Origin: Lytechinus pictus
Taxonomy: Eukaryota > Echinodermata > Echinoidea > Temnopleuroida > Toxopneustidae
Assembly: GCF_037042905.1 (NCBI RefSeq)
Contig: NC_087249.1
Coordinates: 55,334,401-55,398,400, forward strand
Reading direction: 5' to 3'
Length of the DNA: 64,000 nt
The position numbers and the translations under genes are program-made. Within the stretch, counting starts at the first letter, position 1. Each line of letters begins with the position of its first letter. Below the pieces are notes generated by a model. The model had not been told where the DNA came from, ran no database searches, and was given only the letters and a program-made list of their open reading frames with translations. This document shows, piece by piece, positions 45,784 through 58,555 of this stretch.

Positions 45784-47785
45784 GTCAAGAGCGCAAATAG
45801 TCATTTATATGTTCTTCGCACTTTGAAATATCATAGTCTGTAATTTCAGGACCTTATAGTTGTATATACTAGTTTCGTGAGACCAGTTGTTGAATATGCT
45901 GTACCTGTATGGTCAGGAGCACTGACAAAACAACAAGTACAAGTCATCGAACGTATTCAGAAACGTGCCCTTAGAATCATTTTTGGAGCAGCATATTCTT
46001 CATATGAGCATGCTTTACTCCAGTCAGAACTGATGTCTCTTGAAGATAGATGGATCAAACTCTTTGTCTTGCGTTTGCGAAGTCTATGCAAATCCCCACG
46101 TCTAAACTGTATCACCTTCTACCTCAAAATAGGACTTGTCAATATCAGACTAGAAGCTTGGCCGGAACAGTAGAGATGCGATGTCGAACTTCACGATATA
46201 GAAATAGCCCCTTGCCCTCGTTGATTCGGCACCTTAAAGAGAAATTCCAGTAGTTGCAGTAAACACTGATTTCATGAGAAAGTCTGTAAAACAAGGCTTA
46301 ATTGTCAGTATATCATCGAGGATCTAGATCTGGTACAGTTACATAAACTGAACTTTGTGAAATCTTGAAATCTACGCTGAAAAATGTTCAGGCTGAAGAT
46401 CCCCAACACATATAAGCGCACGTGGGACAGTGTATAATTATTGCTTCGAATGTCGGGCCCGACGCTCTACCCGAATCCTGTGCTTATTTGCTGATTTCTC
46501 AGCAATTACACAATTTCTTCCAGAATCCTTTGGCACATATGTTTTATTTATACAAACAGACACTTTGGTGGTCATTTCATTGGATTCTGTACGAACTCAT
46601 TTTGATATCGTTACCAAAACTAGCATTTACCTTTAACTCTAAAAGAATTGATTACAAGGAGTAGTTTTTTTTGTATATATCTTCCCCTATCGTTACATGT
46701 ATAATAATATCAAACTACGAATGGCTGAGAATTAAAGAACTCATCATTCATTGGACTCTTAAAATGTGATATCATTAAGAGATTGTTTTTTATAAAATGC
46801 AGATTACATACTAATTCTAATGTTGAGTTCTCTTTATGTTGGCGAACTCAAGTTTCATTTCATTTCATTTTACTTTGTTAATCAAAATATTTTTCTTTCA
46901 TATGAGCAATTATTCACTGATATCTAGTCGTAAACTTAATATTTGAATTGAAGTCATAAAAATTGCCAAAATATGTATTATTGCAGCATATTAGATTATC
47001 GTTTTTTCCCAAAGTAATGTAATTCAGAATTTAATATGTAAATGTGTTTATTAATTTCTCTTTGTATATATGTTTAATCGTTTTATGATTTCTGTATACA
47101 GTGAATACTGAATCATTTATTTTTATTATTATTTATTTATTTTTATTTGTTTATTTTTTATTCATTTTATATATATTGTTTATTTCTTAATTTTATCTTA
47201 TTTTTTATTCATAAAATTTACTTATAAAAGGGGGCCTTCACCCTACAAGCTCTGCTTTTAGTTTGTCTCCTTCCCTTTCGATTTCATGGTATTATTGTAT
47301 TATAAAAAAATGATTTAAATGTTATATTTTGTTATAATGTATATTGAACTATCATTGTAAATGTAAAAAGATTGAAAGAGAAAATAAATGAATTGAATTG
47401 AATTGAACTGAATTGCTTCTTCGCCCTTTTCTCTCTGTTTCCCTTCCACCATCAATTTCTTCTCTTCTCTCTCTCTCTCTCTGCCTCTCTTCTCTCTTCC
47501 ACTATTTCTATTCCTTTCTGCTTTCCAATTCATTTCCTCTATCCACTCATATTTACATGTATTTTGAATATTTTTCAAATTTTTTTATTGATCAGTGAGT
47601 ATCAATTTAAATTTATTTATGATATACTTTGTTACATATGTCTATATTGAAATTTGTTCATAGTACTATAAGTTTTTTTACCTTGTTATTGATGATTTTG
47701 TTTGAAATGTAAATTTTCGCAATTCGGCTTTTGCCGCAAAGAAAGGATTTTTAATAAACCATTTTGAATTGAATTGAATTTACAG
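45784..47785 (+). pseudogene. CR1-like LINE 3' fragment (Unit I), with nested MITE and second LINE tail
   Basis: VYTSFVRPVVEYAVPVWSGA and IERIQKRALRIIFGAAYSS identify a reverse-transcriptase C-terminus; the frame ends at 46,173. A TTAA-MITE is inserted at 46,238. A separate ~420-bp segment (about 46,989-47,410) ending in repeated TTGAA, absent from copy A, looks like another 5'-truncated LINE tail. The final TTGAATTGAATTGAATT is near 47,780. It lies where the missing 3' exons of the HARBI1-like gene would be expected. Confidence 0.7.
46238..46632. mobile_element. TTAA-specific MITE, subfamily b (Unit I)
   Basis: 395 bp, AGAGAAATTCCAGTAGTTGC to CTAGCATTTACCT, with TTAA at 46,234-46,237 and 46,633-46,636. 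Copy A has the empty site at 32,362-32,365. Unit II has the same insertion at 57,008, so it predates the tandem duplication. The inner part differs from subfamily a (GTCGGGCCCGACGCTC here). Confidence 0.9.
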
Positions 47786-48056
47786 GTCAACATTAAAGTT
47801 TATGTGCAAGGCTCTTATGACAAGTGTTATTCCATCCCAGTCATTTCACAATGAAGTTTCAATACAATTATGTTGTGTGCCCTCGCAAATCACAATATTT
47901 CTGGTTATTTTCATGAGTGGGCGAGACACAATCACTGTTGCCATGTTTTATTCTAGAAATAGTAAGCTTAGTATGAAAAAAATTATTGAAAAAAGCTGGC
48001 CCGATTTGTCCAGGTCAGAAAAGGGCAACACAATTTTTGTTCAGGCCTTAAGTGAA
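47786..48056. other. Conserved segment upstream of the Unit II junction
   Basis: GTCAACATTAAAGTTTATGT to AGGCCTTAAGTGAA is shared with 33,113-33,380 and 58,556-58,829. It has a short open frame (MCKALMTSVIPSQSF) that is disrupted in copy A, and no recognised family. It ends where CACTGTTAAAAATTGCC begins. Confidence 0.4.
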
Positions 48057-49320
48057 CACTGTTAAAAATTGCCGTAATTTTACGGACAAAATTTAACAGA
48101 AATCGTCCGTAAACGATAAAATACGGAATAAAATTGTAAATTTACGGATTTCTACAGAAAATCCGTAAAAATTACATAATAATCAGGTAAATGATCAAAT
48201 TTACAGACGTTTTCTGTAATTGTACAGAAGATCATTATTGAAAGGAGACGTTTACGATACATCTTGTAAATTTACTGTAAAGTAGATGTAAGTTTACGGA
48301 TAAGATTTAACAGATTAATTTGTATTATGTGTAAAGTGCAATTTCTACGGAAAAATTTGTAAAATTTACTGAAAAATCAGGTTAATGATACATTTTCTGA
48401 CGTTGTCCGTAATTGTAGCCTGAAGATCATTCTTGAAAGGAGACGTTTAGTGGTTTACGGTACAAATCTTTGTAAATTTACTAGAAAGCTAGTAGCTGTA
48501 AGTTTACGGACAAGATTGAACAGATTAATTTGTAATACGTGTAAAGTGCAATTTCTACGGAAAATTTGTAAAAATTACATAAAAATCAGGTAAATGATCA
48601 ATTTTACAAACGTTTTGATCCGTATAATTGCACAGAAGATCATTATTGAAAGGAGACGTTTACAATACATCTTGTAAATTTACTGTAAAGTAGATGTAAG
48701 TTTACGGACAACGTCAGAAAATTTATCATTAACCTGATTTTTCTGTAAATTTTACAAATTTCCGTAGAAATTCCACTTTACACATATTACAAATAAATCT
48801 GTTTATCTTATCCGTAAACTTGAAAGGAGATATTTAGTGGTTTACTGTACAAATCTTTGTAAATTTACTAGAAAGTAGCTGTAAATTTACGGACAAGATT
48901 TAACAGATAAAGTGCAATTTCTACGGAAACTTTGTAGAATTTACAGAAAAATCAGGTTAATGATAAATTTACTGACGTTGTCCGTAATTGTAGTGAAGAT
49001 CATTATTGAAAGGAGACGTTTACGATACATCTTGTAAATTTACTGTAAAGTAGATGTAAGTTTATGGACAAGATTTAACAGATTAATTTGTAATATGTGT
49101 AAAGTGCAATTTCTTCGGAAAATTTGTAAAATTTACAGAAAAATCAGGTAATGGTAAATTTACTGATCGACGTATAAGGAGACGTTTACGATACATCTTT
49201 GTAAATTTACTGTAAAGTAGATGTAAGTTTACAGACACGATTTAACAGATTAATTCGTAATATGTGCAAAGTGCAATTTCTACGGAAACTTTGTAAAATT
49301 TACAGAAAAATCAAGTTAAT
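48057..49320. repeat. ~190-bp tandem array (type 1) with the same inversion, Unit II
   Basis: Same order of units as at 37,049-38,226, including the reversed stretch near 48,709-48,825. The inversion therefore arose before the units duplicated. The empty TTAA site of the MITE is at 49,242-49,245. Confidence 0.8.
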
Positions 49321-49516
49321 GATAAGTTTTCTTTTTCGAGCATGCGCACTTGAGAAGTTTGTGAAAAGCCCGCGAAGCAAAGAGAATTTTCCTTGATGTC
49401 TTGGATGTGTCAAGTGATTTTCTTGATCAGAAATTCGTAAGTATTTTGCTTTGAATTCGTAAAAGAAATTTCTGCTGTGCTTCTCTGGAATATATTGATA
49501 CGTTTTATGCAGTTAT

Positions 49517-49777
49517 ATGAAATTAATAGTGTTGGTTTTCATGATTACGAACAAGGTTTTGGCATTGACAAGTCCAGACGATGCAATGTATCGTCGCGTA
49601 CGCGCTGCTACAGTCCCATTGGTGCATTTGAGTGTTGGATATTTTGACACTGTGGTTGAACGAATTGAATCGAAGGTGCGAAGCCGTGGGCCAAGCTTGT
49701 TTTATGAGCTTCACAAGGATATTTATATCATGATGCCATTTATATATTCATTTGTAAATGTCAAGATGAAAATATAA
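49517..49777 (+). CDS. Hypothetical small ORF with signal-peptide-like start (Unit II)
   Basis: An 86-codon frame that is the counterpart of 39,225-39,500: same MKLIVLVFMITNKVLA start, one residue deleted at SK(P)VRSR, four residues deleted in the YSFVSSFVN repeat, one Ile-to-Phe change. No homolog recognised; coding status uncertain. Confidence 0.25.
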   Translation: MKLIVLVFMITNKVLALTSPDDAMYRRVRAATVPLVHLSVGYFDTVVERIESKVRSRGPSLFYELHKDIYIMMPFIYSFVNVKMKI

Positions 49778-49862
49778 ACCTCAAAATATTAAATTTGTGC
49801 AATTAAACTTATTTAAAGGGGTGGATTAGATTAGATCTAAATCAAATCAATGTCAATGTCAA

Positions 49863-50767
49863 TGGGTGATTTCAAGTACGGTGTTGAAATCTGGTGTTGG
49901 TGTTGTGACAACACCGTACTTGAAATCAGGCTGGTGTTGGGATTGACCTCGGAAAATATGACGTATTTCCGGCAGTTCGTGTTGAATGTCGTCTGCTGAA
50001 CCCAGCACTGCGGCTGGTGTTGACGATCTACGTGCAATTTCCCCATTCACCAACACCAACCCCCAGGGATTGGGAAAATCATGGTTTCAAGTTCGGTGTT
50101 GGTGTTGGCAATCTCAAGCTCGTGAACAGGCGGCAAACACGATGAAACATCCCCGTAAAATTAGCTTTTACAGTTAAGATGAGCTAGTAGTAGTACAAGT
50201 AGTAGAACAAATCATTTGAGCTGTAGGGGCCTATATATTTTGATAAATAATGTTCACTCTTTCGAATTCTTGAATTAATTAAAACATTGGTAGGATGGGG
50301 GGTTGGGTGTCCGGACACGTAACAGAAATGAAGCCTTGTTTTTATCTCGGGAATAAACCAAAAATATAGGTTGAATAGTTTTTTTTCGCCATCAATATTT
50401 GTTCTTTATAATATTTTCTTATATTCTGTGCTAAAAAGAATTAAAGACATTGCTTGTAAACTTTTCAAAATTGAGAGTAAAAGTCATGTGTCCGGACACC
50501 CAACCCGTCCGGACACACAACCACTGGGTATACATGTATTCTGTACGATGAGAATTTAATGCATTTCTTTCCGATTTCATTTTCGTCGTCGAGACTTCTC
50601 GCGTGAAGTTGAGATGATTTAGCAGCGCAGCGCAGAGGCGTGACGTCATGTGCTATCGATAACGCAATTGGTATCATTCCTCTGAACCCAGTCCCAGCTC
50701 GGTGTTGGAGCTCGGTTCAGCGGCCTTTTTACGCTCTCAACACCAACACCGAACTTGAAATCACCCA
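49863..50767. mobile_element. DNA transposon with TGGGTGATTTCAAGT ends (Unit II)
   Basis: Counterpart of 39,595-40,510, with ATGTCAA flanks at 49,856-49,862 and 50,768-50,774 and the same internal TCCGGACA-ended insert (about 50,290-50,533). Confidence 0.75.
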
Positions 50768-50796
50768 ATGTCAACTACAGTTAGTTAGATCTAGTA

Positions 50797-51319
50797 TACC
50801 TCGAGCGAAGTTCGTGCAGGCTCCACTCCACTTCACTACCGCTACACTACACTCCACCTACCCAAACTTCGGGACGGTGATCTCGATCGGATATTCCGAG
50901 TGACAAAGGTGGGGTGGCCGATGGAAATGTTATTTATTGTAAAAATCATAACAAAAAATATAAAGAGAAAGAAAAATGGCTTAATTTCTTACTCTTCACC
51001 CGTATTTCACTCCGTGTCCATCCTCTGGTTATCTTCTAAATTGTTGATTTTGAGCCAGTATCTATTTCCTCACACGTCACTATTCATGGCCGATTTAAAA
51101 ACATCGCATGCGATCGGTCGCAGGTCAAACAGCATAAATATTTATATTATTATTGGATGGTTCAGAAAACACCAAAAATATTCTACGAGTATGGGAAAAT
51201 GTTTTTTTTCCTCATTTTATTTTTTTCTATATTTTTTACAATAAATAACATTTCCATCCCACCTTTGTCACTAGCGGTAGTGAAGTGGAGTGGAGCCTGC
51301 ACGAACTTCGCTCGAGGTA
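50797..51319. mobile_element. Foldback element (Unit II)
   Basis: Counterpart of 40,540-41,062. The left flank is GATCTAGTA (50,788-50,796); the right flank is GATCTAGTT (51,320-51,328) followed by a small duplication ACTAGTA. Confidence 0.85.
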
Positions 51320-51329
51320 GATCTAGTTA

Positions 51330-52459
51330 CTAGTAATGACTTAGTGCTGGCTAGCGACCGACGGGTTTCCATTCTCAGCCATTCACTGATAATTCAGTTA
51401 ATTAAGACAGTGTGTTCCATGTGTGTATGTGTGATGCGAAGCTACCTCAGCTCAAGCGATGTAGACGACCTTGTTGGAGCGTACAGTGTAGCGGTAGTGA
51501 AGTGGAGTGGAGCCTGCACGAACATCGCTTTAGGTAATGCGAAGCGTGCTGTACATGTGTCCTCTGGACGTGTGGGCATGGGTTTAGTGACAGTGTGCAT
51601 GTGATTGTGAAGGGTTGAAGCCCGGGTTGAAGTTTCTTACAGCTCTGTGGGTTTATCTATAATTAAATGATTCTCTTTTCAAGCTTAAATTTTTATAATG
51701 ATGATTGCTACATTCCAATTATTTGATTAAATTGTTTGTTTTAGAACAGGTCTTTTATTTTGTCCTCAGTCTATTTCTCCCATTACATATCAATTAAAGA
51801 GAATCTTCACTTGTGTTTCATTAAATTATTATACAATGTCCACTGTAATGAAAATGGAAACATGCCGGTCAAATGAAAGTGCAATATAAGTTGAAACATG
51901 CTGGTCTATTGACTATATGTTGACCATATAGTAGAAAGCAAAATTTGTTCTCAGCTGTAATTATTCTTCTATGGGAACTTGCTTCTCATAGATCAAATAA
52001 AATTTCCGAAGACCCCATATAATTTTGTACTATTTGGTGCATTTAAAGAGGAGAAAGAAATGCTTTTTTTTTTCAATTTGCCTAAATTGCATTTAAAAAT
52101 ATACCTTTCTTTTGCTTTCGGCACAGGCCAATTTTTAGAGGCTGAAATATTAAAGAGTTGATTACTTAAATTTCGTTCTAAAATCTTTTTCATATCACTT
52201 GCAAATAGAGAAAATATAGCGCCCCCCCCAAAAAAAAAACTTTAATTTTTAAAGGTATCTCGCACAAATGATTACAATGTTTTTGTTTTATTTATCATTC
52301 ACTATGAGATCTGTATAAAGTGATAAACCAATGAATTATTTTTATATGTATATGTTTCCAATTATTTGCCTACCGGTATTTATTAAAAAATAATGTTTGT
52401 GTTGTTATTTGACAATTGTTTCACAGAATTACGTCGTCGGTTGACATCTACCTATACCC
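51330..52459. other. Upstream region of the HARBI1-like gene, Unit II
   Basis: Counterpart of 41,072-42,169. AT-rich; acceptor-like TTTCACAG ahead of the exon with the ATG at 52,460. No promoter can be defined. Confidence 0.4.
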
Positions 52460-55400
52460 ATGGATTATCTCCATCACCTTCACAACCTTGAATTGCTAAG
52501 AGAGGTATGATTGATAAATTTGGTTTACATTGTTTTAATTTGTATAAAAGTATTATTGAAATGATTTGATGAGATAACAAAAATGAAAACTTGAAATAAC
52601 ATTTTGAATGTAATTTTTGTTAATCTTGGGAAGACAATTAAGATTGCAGTTATTATGTTGGTAGATGTGTAATCAAATCTACATGCACATGTTCACTGTT
52701 TGGAACGTTTATAAAGATCACAAAATAAAAGAATTAAAAATAATATTCAACTCTTCTGCATACATGTACAGCTACCTTTGCCAAGACCACGTCGTGGGCT
52801 ACGGGATGCTAGAAATCCATCGGAATCGTACGAGGATGGGCCATTTCAAGATCGGTATCGACTGTCAAAAGAAACCGTCATTTACATCATCAACATGCTG
52901 GAAGCCGAATTGAAGAAGGACACACAGAGGAATGATCCACTTCCCGTTTATTTGCAGGTGTTGACGGCTCTCCGTTTTCATGCAGTGGGTGAGTAATTGA
53001 ATTAAATGATTATTGAATGTTTCTGGGCACTGTTAAATCTATTTGACTGAGGTTGTTTCTATTAATTTTAGGACTCCAGACAAAGTTGATGATGATGACA
53101 ATATCTAGAAATCAGAGAGGGATCACATAAGTAAGAGTATCATTTAAAGAGAAATTCCAGTATTTGCAGTAAACACTGATTTCATGAGAAAGTCTGTAAA
53201 ACAAGGCTTAATTGTCAGTATATCATCGATGATCTAGATCTGGTACAGTTACATAAACTGAACTTTGTGAAATCTTGAAATCTACGCTGAAAAATGTTCA
53301 CACTGAAGATCACCAACACAGATAGGCACACGTGGGACAGTTTATTATTATTGCTAAAATAAAGACCCGACGGAAGTGACCGAATCCGCGCTTATTTTGC
53401 TTATTTCTCAGCAATTACACAATTTCTTCCAGAATCCTTTGGCACATATTTTTTATTCATACAAACAGACACTTAGGTGGTCATTATATTAGATTCTGTA
53501 AAAAGTCATTTTTAGATCGTTACCAAAACTGGAATTTATCTTTAAGCAAACAGTCAAGTACCTATGAATTGCATGCTTAAAAATTCCAAAACTACCACAG
53601 CAGGAGTGAAGCTCTGCTGTTTCTGCTGTTAGAACTGTTATGTCAGGTTAGAGTTATAAATTCGTCATTAACCCTAAATTGGCAGATCACCCCCACCCCC
53701 CCCCGAAACTTGGCTGTGTTGCGATGAAAAGCTATGAAATTTGGCACATAGATAACAACTCGAGATGAACATACACACAAAAAACTAGAGCTGCAATCGT
53801 ATCAGAACAATGTGCATGCATTGACGCCTGTGATTTTATGGAGGGCAAGAAACAGAAGGAGATAAAGAGAAAACTCCTGAGGATATACATTTTCAAAATA
53901 TTAAGAGGGCGCTATTTTTATAGGCAATGGTCACTGATGCGTAAAAAAAACATTTTGCATATGAGGGATGATGCCATTAGCAAACCCTAAAAAAGTGATA
54001 CCAAGATAAATGGAAACAAGGAAGTGATGGCCATTTTACTGTTTTCCAACTTTTTAATAGAGAGCGCTATTTCTTAAAGGTAATGGTCACTGATGTGCGT
54101 AAAAAAACATGGATTATGAGGGATGATGCCATAAGCATATCCTGAAAATACGAGACCAAAATAAATGAAAACTAGGAACTTATCGTCATGGCCATTATAA
54201 TATTTCTTTAGTTTGCAATAGAGGGCGCTATTTTTGAAGATAATGGTCATTGATGTGTAAAATGAAAAAAAAAACAATTGAATTTGGACTATCATAAGTC
54301 AACCCTGAAAATATGAAACTGAAATAAATGAAAACAAGTAAGTGATGGCCATTTTACTATTTTTCCACTTTGTTATAGAGGGCGCTATTTCTAAAGGTAA
54401 TGGTCACTGATGCGTAAAAACAGATGAATAAGGAAGCATGTTCCCAAATCAGACCAAAATGAATAAAAACAAGGAAGTTACGGCCATTTTATGATTTTCC
54501 TACTTTACATTTCAATAAATATTAATTTTTTATGTAGACTATTTCGGATTTGAATTAAGGGCATGAAGACGGCATTTTCAAGGGCAAGTCATATTTTCAT
54601 ATGAAGAGCAACTCTTAAACAATCTACAGCAATTTGTTAGAAGTGTGTAGCATGCAGGATAAGAGAGTAAGGATGGGATTAGGAATAGTATGCAAATGGA
54701 CTAGAAATTTACAAAATGGCGCCTGGATGGTCATGCATTGCCCCTGTCCGTCCGCCCCCCCCCCACTTGGTTTCCGCGCAATAAGTAAAAAAATATGTAA
54801 TGGATAAAAAAAATTTGGTGTGTAGGTATAGGACACCAAAATACAGGCTCAGTTCGAATTCGGAGTCCGCAGGTCAAAGGTCACAGCTCATTAGATATGC
54901 GAGTTGGTTTCCACATGATTATCATAAGTTCCAAATGAATATTTAGAAATGTTTTTTTATTTGAATTATAATCATGTGAATGATCACACATAGACATCTA
55001 CTATGTATGGGAAATACCATGTATGTTGCGCGCCATGTTATATAGTGGTACACTTTGGGGGTACTGACCAATTTTTTTGAACTTTTATCAATAGATGTGC
55101 AAAAACATCAAGGTAAAAAGTCAAAAGCACGGGGCAGAAAATAAACATTATTCAATAGCTGTTTTTGAAGTCAGTACTGCTGCTATATCGAATCGCGTAT
55201 GATGGCGACACTGCAAGAGGCCTTCCACTTGTTAAAATGAATTGCAGAAAATTGTCTGATATTTGTAAAAGATGAATATTCTTATGAAATATGTGCTTAA
55301 TTTTTTTTATCATCAGAAGTATCATCTGTATGTGTAATGAAATGTTTTAAAATTACCTCGAAACAATGACCTATCAACCATATGGTTTGTTTGATTTTAC

Positions 55401-56345
55401 AGGATCATTTCAAAAGATGCATGGTGATGAGGCAGCAATATCACAGTCATCAATGTGTCGAATCATCAAAGATGTGTCAAAAGCTATAGCAAGAAGGAAA
55501 AGGCAATACATGAAGTTTCCTTCGACAAGAGAAGAAGTTGAAGCAACTCAGCGACAGTTCTTCCAGTACTGCAGATTTCCAGGAGTGATAGGTGCAATTG
55601 ATGGGACACATGTCTACATCAGGAGCCCTGGTGGGGATCAGGCAATGTACTTCCTCAACAGGAAGAATAGATACTCGATCAATGTTCAGGTTAGATTAAT
55701 TATACCCTTTCTTAGGCCCTTTTCACAATTAGTGCTGAGACTGCTTGCAACCTTTGTGATTGTGTGCGACATTGTGATCAAATGATTGCAATTGCTAATA
55801 CAAGCAAATTTGAAAGCCACTTAAATTACTATAACTAGAACAATGTACTATTTTGTATAAAGTTTGGCAAAAAAAAAGAATGTGACATTAATTTTCTTTC
55901 CTAGGATTTCCTATCACTTCAGTTTCATTTATAGTAATTATTCGATTCGTATTTGATTGGGCAATTTTTTAAATGAGTAGTTAATTCTGTAGCATATATA
56001 TTTTTTTTTGTGTGTGCAAGTACTGAGCAATTGAAGCAGTGGAAGGGTGGGGTGATTGTTGGATAAATCAACCTAACATGGAAAGCACACCAATAATTTT
56101 TATGTGCATGCATGTTAAAATTGCATTCCAAATATGTGATAAACTTGCAAAACTCAATTGTTGTGTGCTCCCATTGGATGTCCCAAAGAAAATTGAAAAT
56201 TAAGTGCCCAGAACGATATAGAGACAGTTATGAATGTAAGATTTGATATTCCTCTTTTGTCTTCTGCTAGGTTGTTTGTGATCAGGCTGGGAAAATAACA
56301 AGCATCGTTGCCAGATGGCCTGGCAGCACACCTAACTCCGCAACC
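52460..56345 (+). CDS. HARBI1-like (Harbinger transposase-derived) gene, Unit II copy, 3' end missing
   Basis: Exons 52,460-52,504, 52,772-52,988, 55,403-55,689 and 56,271-56,345 join in phase into 208 open codons (introns GT-AG, phases 0, 1, 0). Exon 2 carries the N-terminal HARBI1-type domain (YRLSKETVIYIINMLEAEL, then LPVYLQVLTALRFHAVG). Exon 3 continues with MCRIIKDVSKAIA and the DDE start GAIDGTHVYIRSPGG; the first catalytic Asp is about residue 154. Exon 4 is VVCDQAGKITSIVARWPGST, then PNSAT, where Harbinger nucleases usually have HDS: the second catalytic Asp is Asn. The third acidic residue is not found; a CR1-like LINE tail follows. HARBI1-type proteins derive from Harbinger transposases; this copy is probably nuclease-dead, and may be a pseudogene or a truncated intron-containing transposon. 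Confidence 0.75.
53148..53541. mobile_element. TTAA-specific MITE, subfamily a (Unit II only)
   Basis: 394 bp with TTAA at 53,144-53,147 and 53,542-53,545; the ends TTAAAGAGAAATTCCAGT and the reverse complement of TTAAAGATAAATTCCAGT. Inserted in intron 3 of the HARBI1-like gene. Unit I has the empty site at 42,854-42,857. By eye about five differences from the copy at 38,231. Confidence 0.9.
53903..54470. repeat. ~157-bp intronic tandem repeat, four copies (Unit II)
   Basis: Starts near 53,906, 54,060, 54,220 and 54,376; Unit I has three. The extra unit explains part of the offset change between the units. Confidence 0.8.
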
Positions 56346-56555
56346 GTAAGTCACTTTTCAACCAAACTTGGATGGTAGATGTACTTAGGCGACCTGCATA
56401 TTATGCTGCAGTCGGAGGTCACATGGTAAGGTCAAAGTGTTCAAAGTTTTTGTAGAAATGTACCAAACCCGACGGTGCTCTCACTCCATGATGTGTCACT
56501 GCATCGTAGCAATCCAGTCGGATTTGAAATGGTCTACACATGTTGAATATATGGT

Positions 56556-58555
56556 CAAGAGCGCAAATAGTCGTTTATATGTTCTTCGCACTTTGAAATA
56601 TCATAGTCTGTAATTTCAGGACCTTATAGTTGTATATACTAGTTTTGTGAGACCAGTTGTTGAATATGCTGTACCTGTATGGTCAGGAGCACTAACAAAA
56701 CAACAAGTACAAGTCATCGAACGTATTCAGAAACGTGCCCTTAGAATCATTTTTGGAGCAGCATATACTTCATATGAGCATGCTTTACTCCAGTCAGAAC
56801 TGATGTCTCTTGAAGATAGATGGATCAAACTCTTTGTCTTGCGTTTGCGAAGTCTATGCAAATCCCCACGTCTAAACTGTATCACCTTCTACCTCAAAAT
56901 AGGACTTGTCAATATCAGACTAGAAGCTTGGCCGGAACAGTAGAGATGCGATGTCGAACTTCACGATATAGAAATAGCCCCTTGCCCTCGTTGATTCGGC
57001 ACCTTAAAGAGAAATTCCAGTAGTTGCAGTAAACACTGATTTCATGAGAAAGTCTGTAAAACAAGGCTTAATTGTCAGTATATCATCGAGGATCTAGATC
57101 TGGTACAGTTACATAAACTGAACTTTGTGAAATCTTGAAATCTACGCTGAAAAATGTTCAGGCTGAAGATCCCCAACACAGATAAGCGCACGTGGGACAG
57201 TATATAATTATTGCTTCGAATGTCGGGCCCGACGCTCTACCCGAATCCTGTGCTTATTTGCTGATTTCTCAGCAATTACACAATTTCTTCCAGAATCCTT
57301 TGGCACATATGTTTTATTTATACAAACAGACACTTTGTGGTCATTTCATTGGATTCTGTACGAACTCATTTTGATATCGTTACCAAAACTAGCATTTACC
57401 TTTAACTCTAAAAGAATTGATTACAAGGAGTAGTTTTTTTTGTATATATCTTCCCCTATCGTTACATGTATAATAATATCAAACTACGAATGGCTGAGAA
57501 TTAAAGAACTCATCATTCATTGGACTCTTAAAATGTGATATCATTAAGAGATTGTTTTTTATAAAATGCAGATTACATACTAATTCTAATGTTGAGTTCT
57601 CTTTATGTTGGCGAACTCAAGTTTCATTTCATTTCATTTTACTTTGTTAATCAAAATATTTTTCTTTCATATGAGCAATTATTCACTGATATCTAGTCGT
57701 AAACTTAATATTTGAATTGAAGTCATAAAAATTGCCAAAATATGTATTATTGCAGCATATTAGATTATCGTTTTTTCCCAAAGTAATGTAATTCAGAATT
57801 TAATATGTAAATGTGTTTATTAATTTCTCTTTGTATATATGTTTAATCGTTTTATGATTTCTGTATACAGTGTATACTGAATCATTTATTTTTATTATTA
57901 TTTATTTATTTTTATTTGTTTATTTTTTATTCATTTTATATATATTGTTTATTTCTTAATTTTATCTTATTTTTTATTCATAAAATTTACTTATAAAAGG
58001 GGGCCTTCACCCTACAAGCTCTGCTTTTTAGTTGGTCTCCTTCCCTTTCGATTTCATGGTATTATTGTATTATAAAAAAATGATTTAAATGTTATATTTT
58101 GTTATTATGTATATTGAACTATCATTGTAAATGTAAAAAGATTGAAAGAGAAAATAAATGAATTGAATTGAATTGAATTGAATTGCTTCTTCGCCCTTTT
58201 CTCTCTGTTTCCCTTCCACCATCAATTTCTTCTCTTCTCTCTCTCTCTCTCTGCCTCTCTTCTCTCTTCCACTATTTCTATTCCTTTCTGCTTTCCAATT
58301 CATTTCCTCTATCCACTCATATTTACATGTATTTTGAATATTTTTCAATTTTTTTTATTGATCAGTGAGTATCACTTTAAATTTATTTATGATATACTTT
58401 GTTACATATGTCTATATTGAAATTTGTTCGTAGTACTATAAGTTTTTTTACCTTGTTATTGATGATTTTGTTTGAAATGTAAATTTTCGCAATTCGGCTT
58501 TTGCCGCAAAGAAAGGATTTTTAATAAACCATTTTGAATTGAATTGAATTTACAG
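56556..58555 (+). pseudogene. CR1-like LINE 3' fragment (Unit II)
   Basis: Counterpart of 45,784-47,785: same reverse-transcriptase C-terminus (frame to 56,943), MITE at 57,008, extra LINE tail at about 57,760-58,183 and final TTGAATTGAATT near 58,545. Confidence 0.7.
57008..57401. mobile_element. TTAA-specific MITE, subfamily b (Unit II)
   Basis: Counterpart of 46,238-46,632, with TTAA at 57,004-57,007 and 57,402-57,405. Confidence 0.9.

Larger units (their letters stand above)
37049..48056. repeat. Tandem segmental duplication, Unit I (~11.0 kb)
   Basis: Aligned by eye with 48,057-58,830: offsets are ~11,005 at the start, 10,292 at 39.2-42.4 kb and 10,770-10,774 at 44.6-46.2 kb. The changes in offset are explained by specific insertions (MITEs at 38,231 and 38,698 in Unit I, at 53,148 in Unit II, one extra 160-bp repeat in Unit II). 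The left junction joins LINE sequence to CACTGTTAAAAATTGCC. Confidence 0.9.
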
